Shown piece by piece: positions 25,583-33,973 of a stretch of 64,000 nucleotides of DNA (positions within the stretch are counted from its first letter, which is position 1; each line of letters opens with the position of its first letter). Location of the stretch: NCBI RefSeq assembly GCF_029960665.1, contig NZ_JASBRB010000001.1, forward strand, positions 62,001 to 126,000. Direction: 5' to 3'. Under the pieces are notes generated by a model. The model made no database searches. It worked only from the letters and a program-made list of their open reading frames with translations, and was not told the DNA's origin. The DNA is from Pseudarthrobacter sp. AL07. GTDB lineage: Bacteria > Actinomycetota > Actinomycetes > Actinomycetales > Micrococcaceae. Position numbers and translations under genes: made by a program.

Positions 25583-25885
25583 CTACAGTTTGAGCGCCTG
25601 CGTCAGCCGCTGAGTATCGTGGCCTTCGCGGGTCCGCCCGAGGTAGATGACCGTCCCGATGGCAGCGACGGTGCCCAGCGCCATGGGCAGGACCCAGGGA
25701 ATCCACGTCAGGCCCTGCTGGTAGCCGAATCCTGCCGCGATAAAGATGATCCAGCTGACTGCAGCCACCACAACGGCAACCCCTGCGGGCAACCCCGTTC
25801 CATACCGGGTGTGGCGCTTGTCATTGGCCCAGACAATAAAACCTGCGGTCACTGCGACCAGGACAACGATGGTCAGCGAAAGCAT
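25583..25885 (-). CDS. small three-helix membrane protein
   Basis: A 100-residue protein with three hydrophobic segments at about residues 2-20, 35-55 and 64-82, separated by short charged loops (ANDKRHTRYGTG, YLGRTREGHD). I recognise no family. It is the last gene of a leftward run that begins with TetR. Length, codon use and start context look like a real gene. Confidence 0.7.
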   Translation of the reverse strand: MLSLTIVVLVAVTAGFIVWANDKRHTRYGTGLPAGVAVVVAAVSWIIFIAAGFGYQQGLTWIPWVLPMALGTVAAIGTVIYLGRTREGHDTQRLTQALKL

Positions 25886-25939
25886 CTAATCTCCTCGGAA
25901 AGCAGCGGCCAACCGCCAAGGCGGCCAGCCGCGGACCTG

Positions 25940-26164
25940 CTAGAACTGGCCGAAACCGACCTTGCGGGCCTCTTCGGCGCCGATTTCCACGTAGCCCAGG
26001 GCGTTGCCGGGAATGATGATGATGCGGCCCTTGTCGTCCTTGAGGCGGAGTTCGGTGCCCTTGGTGATGGCTTCTTCAACAACCGTGGCTACAGTGTCTG
26101 CATCCTGAGCCGATTCCAGGACGATTTCGCGGCCAATGTTCTGAATGCCGATCTTAATTTCCAA
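25940..26164 (-). CDS. DUF3107 protein
   Basis: A 74-residue protein matching DUF3107 throughout (MEIKIGIQNIGREIVLESAQ, then IPGNALGYVEIGAEEARKVG). Mycobacterial homologues (TB9.4, Rv3208A) lie beside the same TetR and moeB genes, and the order is kept here. The function is unknown; it forms a short beta-rich fold. Confidence 0.92.
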   Translation of the reverse strand: MEIKIGIQNIGREIVLESAQDADTVATVVEEAITKGTELRLKDDKGRIIIIPGNALGYVEIGAEEARKVGFGQF

Positions 26165-26215
26165 CAGGGGGCCTCCCAGCCAATCAAAGTTTCTTTGGGT
26201 TCTCTTATTTGTAGT

Positions 26216-26896
26216 CTAGGACTCTTTGGGGAAGCGAGAGATTCCGCGCCAAGCTAAACGGTAAATGAGGTCGCTGGCCACATCGAGGTCCAGGTTCCCA
26301 TCCGTTTCAAGCCAATACCGTGCGCTGACCTGGGCCATTCCGGCCAGGCCGCGCCCCAGGAGCTGTGCTTCCAGGTGCGGCAGTTTGGTGTCCTCGGCGA
26401 TCACGCGGGCCACGGCATCCGCGAACGTCTTGTTGAATGTCTCGAGGCGTGAACTGACATCGGGATCGTTGATGAGGTCCGATTCGAAGACCAGGCGGTG
26501 CGCTTGGTCATCGCTGGCGATGAAGCGGTAGTAAGCGCGCATCACTGCCTGCACGCGTTCGTCGTTGTCATCGGTGGAACTCAGGGCCCCGAGCATCAGA
26601 TCCGTCAGCGACGCGAGATGGCTGTCCAGCAGTGCAAGATACAGCTCGCGTTTGGACGGGAAGTGCTGGTACAGCACCGGTTTGCTGACATGCGCCGTCT
26701 CGGCGATCTCATCCATGGCCGCGCCGTGGTAGCCGTTGGCGACAAAAACCTCCTGGGCCGCCGCGAGAAGCTGTGCCCGGCGCTCATCCCGGGGAAGCCG
26801 GGCGGACCGCTGGCCGGCGGTCCGTTGAGGTGCGGCCGGTTCGGGTGCGGCCGGTTCGCCGCCGGACGCCCGGTCAGCCCGTGCTTCATGGACCAC
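26216..26896 (-). CDS. TetR/AcrR-family transcriptional regulator
   Basis: A 226-residue regulator. After an Ala/Pro-rich N-terminal tail of about 35 residues comes the helix-turn-helix AMDEIAETAHVSKPVLYQHF near residues 60-79, then an all-helical ligand domain with HRLVFESDLINDP. It corresponds to Rv3208 of mycobacteria by synteny. The GTG start is uncertain; an initiation nearer the HTH would also suit. It is divergent from moeB across an 84-base region. Confidence 0.9.
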   Translation of the reverse strand: MVHEARADRASGGEPAAPEPAAPQRTAGQRSARLPRDERRAQLLAAAQEVFVANGYHGAAMDEIAETAHVSKPVLYQHFPSKRELYLALLDSHLASLTDLMLGALSSTDDNDERVQAVMRAYYRFIASDDQAHRLVFESDLINDPDVSSRLETFNKTFADAVARVIAEDTKLPHLEAQLLGRGLAGMAQVSARYWLETDGNLDLDVASDLIYRLAWRGISRFPKES

Positions 26897-26980
26897 AGTT
26901 GCCCTACTTTCGCTTGCCGTTACCTACACAATACTGCGCGGTAATATGACCTGGCGGCATCTCGGGGCATACATTGGGGT

Positions 26981-28180
26981 ATGGCTTCGACTTTGACCGC
27001 AAATGATTCCCCTGTCTCGTTTAAACCGCTCGTGGAGCCCGCCGGTGAACTGACGCCGGCCGAGGTGGAACGCTACTCGCGGCACCTCATCATTCCCGAA
27101 ATCGGAGCGGTGGGGCAGCGGCGGCTGAAGAACGCCAAGGTGCTGGTCATTGGTGCCGGGGGGCTGGGTTCGCCGGCGCTGCTCTACCTGGCGGCGGCGG
27201 GTGTGGGAATCCTGGGAATCGTCGACGACGACCACGTTGACCTGAGCAACCTCCAGCGCCAGGTGATCCACGGTGTGGCCGACGTTGGACGGCCCAAGAT
27301 CGAGTCCGCACGGGACGCCGTCGCCGCACTGAACCCGCTCGTGGAGGTCCGGCTGCACAACGTCAGGCTGGATGCCTCCAACGCGCTGGAACTGTTCGCA
27401 GACTACGACCTGATCCTGGACGGGGCGGACAACTTCGCAACCCGCTACCTGGTCAACGATGCCGCCGCCATTCTCGGCAAGCCCTACGTGTGGGGATCGA
27501 TCTTCCGCTTCGACGGCCAGGTCAGCGTGTTCTGGGAAAAGCACGGACCCACCTACCGGGACCTTTACCCGGAGGCCCCTCCGGCCGGGTCTGTGCCCTC
27601 CTGCGGCGAGGGCGGCGTCTTCGGCATGCTCTGCGCTGCCGTGGGATCACTCATGGTGACCGAGGCAGTCAAGCTGATCACCGGCGTCGGGCGTTCACTC
27701 CTAGGCCGGGTGGCACTGTTTGATGCGCTGGGCGGCAGCTGGCGCGAGATCCGCGTGTCCAAGGACCCGGCAGCGGCCCCCATTACGGAACTGACGGACT
27801 ACGAAGCCTTCTGCGGCATCACTCCAGCCGTCGCCGCAGACACGGAGCACACGGTAACAGCAACCCAGCTTGCCACCATGCTGGCGTCCCGTAAGGCGGG
27901 CCTGAAGGACTTCGAGCTGGTGGACGTCAGGGAGACCGGAGAACACGAAATCGTGAGCATCGACGGCTCGGTGCTGATCCCGCAGGGCAGGATCCTCGCG
28001 GGGGAGGCCTGGGCGGAACTCCCACAGCACAAGGACATTGTGTTCCACTGCAAGGCCGGCACCCGGTCAGCCAACGTGCTGGAGGCCGCGCGGAAGGCCG
28101 GCTACCAGCGGGTCAGCCACCTCGACGGCGGGATCCTGGCCTGGGTGCGCGACGTGGAGCCGCAAAAGCCGGTCTACTAG
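26981..28180 (+). CDS. moeB: MoeB-type adenylyltransferase fused to rhodanese domain
   Basis: A 399-residue two-domain protein. The ThiF/E1-like domain at residues 20-270 has VLVIGAGGLGSPALLYLAAA (ATP binding), DDDHVDLSNLQRQ and DGADNFATRYLVND. The C-terminal rhodanese domain at about 290-399 has the persulfide loop FHCKAGTRS with its catalytic cysteine. It adenylates the C-terminal glycine of small sulfur carriers (MoaD, ThiS) and can load sulfur. No other ThiF is seen, so it may also serve ThiS encoded 2.7 kb upstream. That link is inference. Confidence 0.93.
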   Translation: MASTLTANDSPVSFKPLVEPAGELTPAEVERYSRHLIIPEIGAVGQRRLKNAKVLVIGAGGLGSPALLYLAAAGVGILGIVDDDHVDLSNLQRQVIHGVADVGRPKIESARDAVAALNPLVEVRLHNVRLDASNALELFADYDLILDGADNFATRYLVNDAAAILGKPYVWGSIFRFDGQVSVFWEKHGPTYRDLYPEAPPAGSVPSCGEGGVFGMLCAAVGSLMVTEAVKLITGVGRSLLGRVALFDALGGSWREIRVSKDPAAAPITELTDYEAFCGITPAVAADTEHTVTATQLATMLASRKAGLKDFELVDVRETGEHEIVSIDGSVLIPQGRILAGEAWAELPQHKDIVFHCKAGTRSANVLEAARKAGYQRVSHLDGGILAWVRDVEPQKPVY

Positions 28181-28183
28181 CCG

Positions 28184-28244
28184 GTTGCTCTATCACTTTT
28201 GGACCCTAAAACGTTCGGTTGAGAGCCAAAACTGATAGAGCAAC
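28184..28244. terminator. long intergenic hairpin between moeB and hemA
   Basis: Arms GTTGCTCTATCACTTTTGG (28184-28202) and CCAAAACTGATAGAGCAAC (28226-28244) pair with one mismatch in 19. The 23-base interior can extend the stem toward a TTCG-type loop. It lies between two convergent genes and is probably a bidirectional terminator. Its sequence style, with a GTTGCTCTATCA arm, suggests a dispersed intergenic repeat, but there is only one copy in this window. Confidence 0.75.
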
Positions 28245-28255
28245 GGGCGGGCAGG

Positions 28256-29569
28256 TCAGGCGGTTTCGAAGCCTAGGTGGTCCACGGGGCACTCCGCCTG
28301 CGCTGCCGTAGCGGGCTGCTCCACGGTGATGCCGTAGAGCGTTTCGAGCGCCGACACGTAGTCGTCCTGCTGGCCGTTGGCGGCCAGCTCACGGGCACGG
28401 ACGGTGGGCACGTGCAGCAGCTGCTTGACCATCCGGCGGAGGGCGAATTCCACTTCCTCGGCGGCGGCGGTGCAGCCGTGGCGGGCGCGGACGCGCTCCA
28501 TTTCCGCGTCCAGGACGTTCATGGTGTGGCGGCGGAGGGCCACGATGGCGGAATCCACCGAGCGGGCTTCCCGTTCCTGCTCGAAGGCCTGGGCCGCGCC
28601 GGCCACAATGCCGCTGGCCTGGGTGAGGGACTCGGCCTGTTCCTGGGGTGCCGCCAAACGCACGGATTCCAGCGTGAGCAGCTCGACGCCGTCGAGCTGG
28701 CCAACCTCAGGGTCAAAATCATGGGTGAGGGCGAGGTCAATCGCGATCAACGGCTGGACGGAGCCCGCGCGGATCTCGGCAAGTTCGCCGGCCTCGACCC
28801 GGGTGTCGGAGCCGCTGCAGCCGATCATGACGTCGGCCGCCGCCACGGCTACCGGCAGGGAACTGCTGTCCAGCGATGTTCCGCCGCGGGTGGCGACGAA
28901 CGCTTCGGCGCGTCCCGACGAGGAGAACACGGAGATGTCGGTGCAGTCCCTTTCGCGGAGCAGCGCCATGGTGGCGCCGGCGTAGGCGCCGGTGCCGAAC
29001 ACCACCACCTTTTTCGCGGACCAGTCGGGGCTCTCGGAAAGATCGGTGGCCAGATCCAGTGCCACGGAAACGATGGACAGGCCCCGGGAACCGAGGGCGG
29101 TCTGCGCCCCGACATCCTTGGCCGTCTTGGAGGCCGCCTGGAAGAGGCGGACCAGGCCGGAGCTGGCCGTGCCCTCGTGCTGGGCAGTGATGAGGGCGCG
29201 GCGGACCTGGCCAGCGATTTCGCGTTCACCCACCACGGCGGAGTCCAGCCCGGCGCTGACGGCGAAAAGGTGCTGGCTGACTTCGGGGCCGGTGCGTGTG
29301 CTGAAGGAGCGGGACACAAGCTGTTCGTTGAGTCCGCTGAGTCCACTGATCTCGGACACGAGGGCCGCACGTGCGGCCTCAACATCGTCAGCGTGGGGCG
29401 CTTCGCCGTAGATTTCGTACCGGTTGCAGGTGGCAAGCACAATCGCACCCGTCACTGCCGGCGATCCGGAGAGTGCGGATGTTGCGATACCGGAAGCACC
29501 GTTGCTCAGTTGAGCAACGGTCTCAAGGTCGATGTCGGCGTGTGTAGCCACCAATGAAAAAAGAACCAC
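28256..29569 (-). CDS. hemA: glutamyl-tRNA reductase
   Basis: A 437-residue enzyme reducing glutamyl-tRNA to glutamate-1-semialdehyde. Active-site [11 protein letters not shown] carries Cys48. [13 protein letters not shown], the NADPH-binding [14 protein letters not shown] and the dimerisation helix [19 protein letters not shown] follow in order. The GTG at 29569 ([12 protein letters not shown]) matches the family N-terminus, whereas the open frame runs 15 codons further upstream. It is transcribed away from hemE, with a shared 157-base regulatory region. The product is handed to HemL, encoded 10 kb away. Confidence 0.95.
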   Translation of the reverse strand: MVLFSLVATHADIDLETVAQLSNGASGIATSALSGSPAVTGAIVLATCNRYEIYGEAPHADDVEAARAALVSEISGLSGLNEQLVSRSFSTRTGPEVSQHLFAVSAGLDSAVVGEREIAGQVRRALITAQHEGTASSGLVRLFQAASKTAKDVGAQTALGSRGLSIVSVALDLATDLSESPDWSAKKVVVFGTGAYAGATMALLRERDCTDISVFSSSGRAEAFVATRGGTSLDSSSLPVAVAAADVMIGCSGSDTRVEAGELAEIRAGSVQPLIAIDLALTHDFDPEVGQLDGVELLTLESVRLAAPQEQAESLTQASGIVAGAAQAFEQEREARSVDSAIVALRRHTMNVLDAEMERVRARHGCTAAAEEVEFALRRMVKQLLHVPTVRARELAANGQQDDYVSALETLYGITVEQPATAAQAECPVDHLGFETA

Positions 29570-29675
29570 AGCAGACCAATCATAGCTTTTTCGTTGCCCG
29601 GTAGAACAACCCAACCAAAATGCACGGGCGGGGGAGGACCGTGATTCACGCCACGGCGCGGCCGGGCGGCTGCAG

Positions 29676-29703
29676 GTGACAGGCTGTCGTTATCTTTTAG
29701 GAC
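29676..29703 (+). promoter_or_regulatory. candidate promoter of hemE
   Basis: GTGACA (29676-29681) and TAGGAC (29698-29703) are separated by 16 bases, 23 bases before the hemE start codon. It lies within the 157-base hemA-hemE divergent region. No Rex-type operator was found there. Confidence 0.3.
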
Positions 29704-29726
29704 CAATTTTGGGCACAATCAAAGGC

Positions 29727-30845
29727 ATGACTTCCAGCTCCGCCGTGTCCAAGTCCGCGTCTAGTGTCCTGTCTAACAACAGTGCCCTTTCTGCCGGCCA
29801 TCCGCTGATGGACGGCCGGACCGCAGATTCGCCGCTCATCACCGCTTACCGTGGCGGCAAGCCGTCGCGGCGGCCGGTGTGGTTCATGCGCCAGGCAGGG
29901 CGCTCGCTGCCGGAATACTTGAAGGTACGCGAAGGCGTGGCCATGCTGGATTCCTGCCTGCGGCCGGAGCTCGCGGCCGAAATCACACTGCAGCCCGTCC
30001 GGCGCCATGACGTCGACGCTGCCATCTTTTTCTCCGACATCGTCATTCCGCTCAAGCTCGCCGGCGTGGGCGTGGACATCGTGCCGGGCGTGGGGCCCGT
30101 GCTGGACAAGCCGGTGCGCACGGCTGCAGACGTTGCCGCTCTGCCACAGCTGACGTGGGAAGCGCTGGAACCGATCCGCGAAGCCATACGGCTGACCGTC
30201 GCCGAGCTGGGCAAAATACCCCTGATCGGCTTTGCCGGTGCCCCGTTCACCCTCGCTGCCTACATGGTTGAGGGTAAACCGTCCCGTGACCACCTGGGCC
30301 CGCGCACCATGATGCACGCGGACCCGGAAACCTGGACTGCGCTGGCCAACTGGGCCGCCGACGCATCGGGGTTGTTCCTCCGCGCCCAGCTGGAAGCCGG
30401 CGCGTCCGCGGGACAGCTCTTTGATTCCTGGGCGGGATCGCTGGGCCTGGCCGACTACACCAAGTTTGTGGCACCCGCCTCGGCCCGGGCGCTGGACCAC
30501 GTCCGCCACCTCGGCGCGCCGCTGATCCATTTTGGTACCGGAACCTCCGAACTCCTTGTCGCCATGCGGGATGTCGGCGTGGACGTGGTTGGCGTGGACT
30601 ACCGACTGCCGCTGGATGAGGCCAACCGGCGCCTGGGCGGAACGGTGCCGCTGCAGGGCAACATCGACCCCGCGCTGCTCTCCGCGCCCTGGGATGTACT
30701 CGAAGCCCACGTCCGTGCGGTCATTGCGGCCGGCGCCTCCGCGCCCGGCCACGTGCTCAACCTCGGCCACGGCGTGCCGCCTGAAACCGACCCTACGGTC
30801 CTGACCCGGGTTGTAGAACTCATCCACTCCATTTCCACGGAGTAG
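29727..30845 (+). CDS. hemE: uroporphyrinogen decarboxylase
   Basis: A 372-residue TIM-barrel enzyme that turns uroporphyrinogen III into coproporphyrinogen III. The signature RRPVWFMRQAGRSLPEY at about residues 51-67 holds substrate-binding arginines. FFSDIVIPLKLAG provides the catalytic aspartate region, and NLGHGVPPETDP lies near the C-terminus. The start is at 29727, after AAAGG; the open frame reaches back to 29676, but that adds unconserved residues. Four bases separate it from hemY, so they form one transcript. Confidence 0.95.
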   Translation: MTSSSAVSKSASSVLSNNSALSAGHPLMDGRTADSPLITAYRGGKPSRRPVWFMRQAGRSLPEYLKVREGVAMLDSCLRPELAAEITLQPVRRHDVDAAIFFSDIVIPLKLAGVGVDIVPGVGPVLDKPVRTAADVAALPQLTWEALEPIREAIRLTVAELGKIPLIGFAGAPFTLAAYMVEGKPSRDHLGPRTMMHADPETWTALANWAADASGLFLRAQLEAGASAGQLFDSWAGSLGLADYTKFVAPASARALDHVRHLGAPLIHFGTGTSELLVAMRDVGVDVVGVDYRLPLDEANRRLGGTVPLQGNIDPALLSAPWDVLEAHVRAVIAAGASAPGHVLNLGHGVPPETDPTVLTRVVELIHSISTE

Positions 30846-30849
30846 GACC

Positions 30850-32277
30850 ATGAGCAGCTCCTTGACGCCGAACCAGGCTGCCCTCGTCCTGGGCGGCGGC
30901 ATCTCGGGCCTGCTGGCAGCGCGGGAGCTGGCAGCTGCCGGACATGCGGTGACCGTCCTGGAGGCGGCCGCATCCTGGGGCGGCTGCGTGGGCAGTCATA
31001 TGGTGGCCGGCCTCACCCTGGACAGCGGAGCAGAGTCCTACGCCACGCGCTCCTCCGCCGTGGCTGAGCTTTCTGCTGAGCTTGGACTCGGCGGCAACGT
31101 TGTGGCGCCGCGTCCGGGCGGCGCCTGGGTGCAGCTTCCGGACGGCCCGCGCGAACTGCCCAAAACCGGAGTCTTGGGCATTCCCGCCAACCCCTGGGAC
31201 CCGGAGGTCAGGCGATCGCTGGGATTTGTGGGTTCGCTCCGGGCATCCCTGGACAAGTACTTGCCGGCTTCGATCGGCGCGTCTGCCTCGATCACCAGCG
31301 TCGCAGCGCTGGTGCGGGCACGGATGGGCCGCCGGGTATTGGAGCGCCTCGTGGCCCCGGTGGTGGGCGGCGTGCACTCCGCGGACCCCGGCCTCCTGGA
31401 CGTGGATATGGTGGCACCCGGCCTTCGGGCCGGAATCCGCGAACACGGTTCCCTCGCGGCCGCGGTGGCCGCCCAGCGGCGTGGTTCCACCCAGTCATCC
31501 GCCGCGAAGGCGGGTTCCGCCGTCGCCGGACTGGAAGGCGGGATGCACACCCTGGTGGTGGCCCTGCTCAGCGATCTCCGCAGCCGCGGGGTCACCTTGA
31601 TGAGTGGTACAGCCGCGGACGCCGTCGAACGGACGACGGACGGGTGGCGGGTTACTGCCGGCGACACGGCGTACGACGGCGGCCTGCTGGTGGTGGCGCT
31701 GCCCGGCCCGGCCGCAGTGGGGCTGCTTCAGGCGGCCGTACCCGGGCTCGCCGGCAGGAGCCCGGAAAGCGGGCCGGACGTCAGGCTGGTGACCCTGGTG
31801 GTGGACTTACCCGAACTTGACCGCAGGCCGCGGGGCACCGGGATCCTGGTAGCCCCTCAGACCCCGGGCATCCGGGCGAAAGCCCTGACGCATGCAACCG
31901 CGAAGTGGGATTGGCTGGCCGCCGCGGCAGGTCCCGGGACGCACGTCCTGCGGCTCTCGTACGGCCGCCTGGAAGCCTCGGAACACGCGGCCGGGACCCC
32001 CGCCACTGCCCCCGACTTCCTGGCAGCTGCCTTGCATGACGCTTCGGCACTGCTGGACGTCCCGGTGCAGGAGACCGACGTCGTCGGCTGGGATGTTGTC
32101 AGGTGGCAAGGGGCCCTGCCGTTCGCGGCCGTGGGACACAAGGCGCGGGTGGCCGAGGTCAGGAAACTCTGCGCCGCAGAGGCTGGTCTTGGCATAGTGG
32201 GCGGATGGGTGGCCGGCAACGGACTTGCCGCCGTGGTGGCCGATACCCGAAAAGAAATTCGCAGCCTGCTCAGCTGA
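30850..32277 (+). CDS. hemY: coproporphyrinogen III oxidase / protoporphyrinogen oxidase (HemY/CgoX)
   Basis: A 475-residue FAD amine-oxidase-fold protein. The dinucleotide motif LVLGGGISGLLAARELAAAG is at residues 15-34, GGMHTLV in the middle, and GWVAGNGLAAVV at the C-terminal FAD site. In Gram-positive actinobacteria this enzyme oxidises coproporphyrinogen III to coproporphyrin III. HemQ and CpfC nearby support that route over the protoporphyrin one. It directly follows hemE. Confidence 0.92.
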   Translation: MSSSLTPNQAALVLGGGISGLLAARELAAAGHAVTVLEAAASWGGCVGSHMVAGLTLDSGAESYATRSSAVAELSAELGLGGNVVAPRPGGAWVQLPDGPRELPKTGVLGIPANPWDPEVRRSLGFVGSLRASLDKYLPASIGASASITSVAALVRARMGRRVLERLVAPVVGGVHSADPGLLDVDMVAPGLRAGIREHGSLAAAVAAQRRGSTQSSAAKAGSAVAGLEGGMHTLVVALLSDLRSRGVTLMSGTAADAVERTTDGWRVTAGDTAYDGGLLVVALPGPAAVGLLQAAVPGLAGRSPESGPDVRLVTLVVDLPELDRRPRGTGILVAPQTPGIRAKALTHATAKWDWLAAAAGPGTHVLRLSYGRLEASEHAAGTPATAPDFLAAALHDASALLDVPVQETDVVGWDVVRWQGALPFAAVGHKARVAEVRKLCAAEAGLGIVGGWVAGNGLAAVVADTRKEIRSLLS

Positions 32278-32378
32278 CCATCGCCCCTGTTCAGCGGAAT
32301 ACGGGCCTTGAAAAGGCCGCCCCGGGGTGCAGGTTTCGGTTTTCCGTCCACCCCCTGACGTGGCTAGGGTCGATAACC

Positions 32379-33151
32379 ATGGTTATTTACAGGTCCGACT
32401 TTTCCCGTTCCCAGACCAGTATCCATGGGGGACTCCGGCGTGGCGCTGCCGTGGCTGCTGTCGGAGCGGTACTGGTCCTGTCCGCCGGCGTGCCGGCATC
32501 CCAGGCGGCAGTACTGATCCCACCGCCTCCGCCGAGGTAGCAGCGGATGGAGACTTTTCCAGGGTCACTGGCCTGCTGAATGGCCTCCTGGGAGATTCCG
32601 GCGGACAGACCAAAGCCTCGCCCCAACCGACTCCGGCGCCCTCAGGCCCTCCAACTCCGACGGCCACGGTTACACCGTCTCCCGCCCCTACGCCCACGAC
32701 GCCGACCTCACCTGCGCCTACGTCGTCCGCTCCACCGGCGCCTGCCAGCTCAGCGCCCCACGGCACGACTCCGCAGGGCACGAATCCGCAGGTCACGACG
32801 CCCCGGAGCCCAGGATCGCCGTCGAGCGTTCCGGTGCCGCTGAGCACGTCGCCGGATGCCACCGGCTTACCGGCGGGCACGCAGCCGGACGGCCAACCCG
32901 GCGCCTCAGCTGACGGGACCCAAGATTCCGGGCCGGCCGGCGATCCCGCTGCGGACCAGCCCACGGGCGCCGACGCCACGCCTGTTTCGGGACCGGGGCG
33001 CCACGGAAACGCACCCGCCAGCCGGGACAACATGGCCTCGGCCACGGCGGCAGCTGCGGCGGCCGAACCTGCGAAGGTCTGGCTTGGTGTGGGGCTGGTG
33101 GGGTCTGCCGGGGCCGCTGGACTCCTTTTTACCCGGATCCGCAAGATCTGA
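32379..33151 (+). pseudogene. secreted Pro/Thr/Ser-rich surface protein interrupted by a frameshift
   Basis: An ATG at 32379 starts a clear signal peptide (RRGAAVAAVGAVLVLSAGVP, cleavage after ASQA), which stops at TAG 32538-32540. The frame one base earlier continues without stop from before that point to 33151: AEVAADGDFSRVTGLLNGLL, then about 150 residues of Pro/Thr/Ser/Ala repeats, then a membrane helix VWLGVGLVGSAGAAGLLF and the basic tail TRIRKI. Signal peptide, stalk and C-terminal anchor make one sensible wall-spanning protein if one base is shifted near 32500-32530. It may be a real frameshift, a sequencing error, or programmed. It sits inside the haem cluster without evident relation to haem. 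Confidence 0.65.
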
Positions 33152-33194
33152 CCACTATGGCGGATCGGCTCAAAACCCTCACTTGGCCGAAGCT

Positions 33195-33223
33195 GTGACA
33201 TTAAGCACTTCTACGTCTTGTAG
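33195..33223 (+). promoter_or_regulatory. candidate promoter of the hemQ operon
   Basis: GTGACA (33195-33200), a 17-base spacer and TTGTAG (33218-33223) give a plausible sigma-A-type promoter. It would start the transcript about 40 bases upstream of the hemQ ATG. The following inverted repeat covers the spacer and -10. Confidence 0.35.
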
Positions 33224-33227
33224 AAGT
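33207..33227. promoter_or_regulatory. operator-like inverted repeat upstream of hemQ
   Basis: ACTTCTAC-GTCTT-GTAGAAGT: a perfect eight-base inverted repeat with a five-base spacer, 44 bases before the hemQ start and overlapping the predicted -10. The TCTAC/GTAGA half-sites resemble those of BlaI/CopY-family repressors, but this is only a visual likeness. The position suits repression of hemQ-hemH-hemC-hemD-hemB. Confidence 0.5.
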
Positions 33228-33271
33228 CGCCGGTTTCGACTTGGCGGTGGGGAAGGGGCAAACTGGTAACC

Positions 33272-33973
33272 ATGAGCCACACTTCTGCCGAATCTGTCAC
33301 TAAAACCGAAGAATCAGCCGAGCAGTTCTTCACTCTCTGGACTGTTTTCAAGCGGTCCGAGGAACTCGTGCGCAGCGCTGACGCTGCCGCCGATTTCGAT
33401 GCCCTGCTGTTCCGACTGGCCGAGGCTGGAGTGACGCACCGCGGCAGCTACGACGTCTCCGCAATGCGCGCCGACGCCGATGTGATGGTCTGGCTCCACG
33501 GCTCGAAGCCCGAAGCGCTGCAGCAGGCCATCCGCGACATCCGCCGCAGCACGCTCTTCGCTGGAACGGAGATTGTCTGGTCCGCCATGGGCGTCCACCG
33601 GGAAGCCGAATTCGCCAAGAACCACACCCCGGCCTACTCACGCGGTGTGGCCCCGGCCGAATGGCTCTGCGTCTACCCGTTCGTGCGCTCCTATGAGTGG
33701 TACATCCTCCCCGACGACGAACGCGGCAAGATGCTCCGCGACCACGGCTTGCTGGGCCGGGAATTCCCCCAGGTCATCTCCAACACGGTATCCTCCTTCG
33801 CCTTGGGCGACTGGGAGTGGATCCTGGGCCTAGAAGCTCCCGAACTGGTGGACCTCGTGGACCTGATGCGCCACCTCCGCGCTACCGAAGCACGCAACCA
33901 CGTGCGGGAGGAAATCCCGTTCTACACGGGCCGCCGCATCACCGCCGCAGAAGTCGCTGAGGTCCTCGCATGA
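33272..33973 (+). CDS. hemQ: coproheme decarboxylase HemQ (ChdC)
   Basis: A 233-residue chlorite-dismutase-fold protein that oxidatively decarboxylates coproheme to haem b. FTLWTVFKRS opens the fold. VRSYEWYILPDDERGKMLRD followed by HGLLGREFPQ contains the catalytic tyrosine and the proximal His in RDHG. The chlorite-dismutase arginine loop is not present, as expected for HemQ. It overlaps hemH by four bases. Its presence fixes the coproporphyrin-dependent route. Confidence 0.95.
   Translation: MSHTSAESVTKTEESAEQFFTLWTVFKRSEELVRSADAAADFDALLFRLAEAGVTHRGSYDVSAMRADADVMVWLHGSKPEALQQAIRDIRRSTLFAGTEIVWSAMGVHREAEFAKNHTPAYSRGVAPAEWLCVYPFVRSYEWYILPDDERGKMLRDHGLLGREFPQVISNTVSSFALGDWEWILGLEAPELVDLVDLMRHLRATEARNHVREEIPFYTGRRITAAEVAEVLA

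Noticed and set aside
29570..29726. Rex-type operator between hemA and hemE
   Set aside because: No TTGTG-N8-CACAA-like pattern is present in the region.
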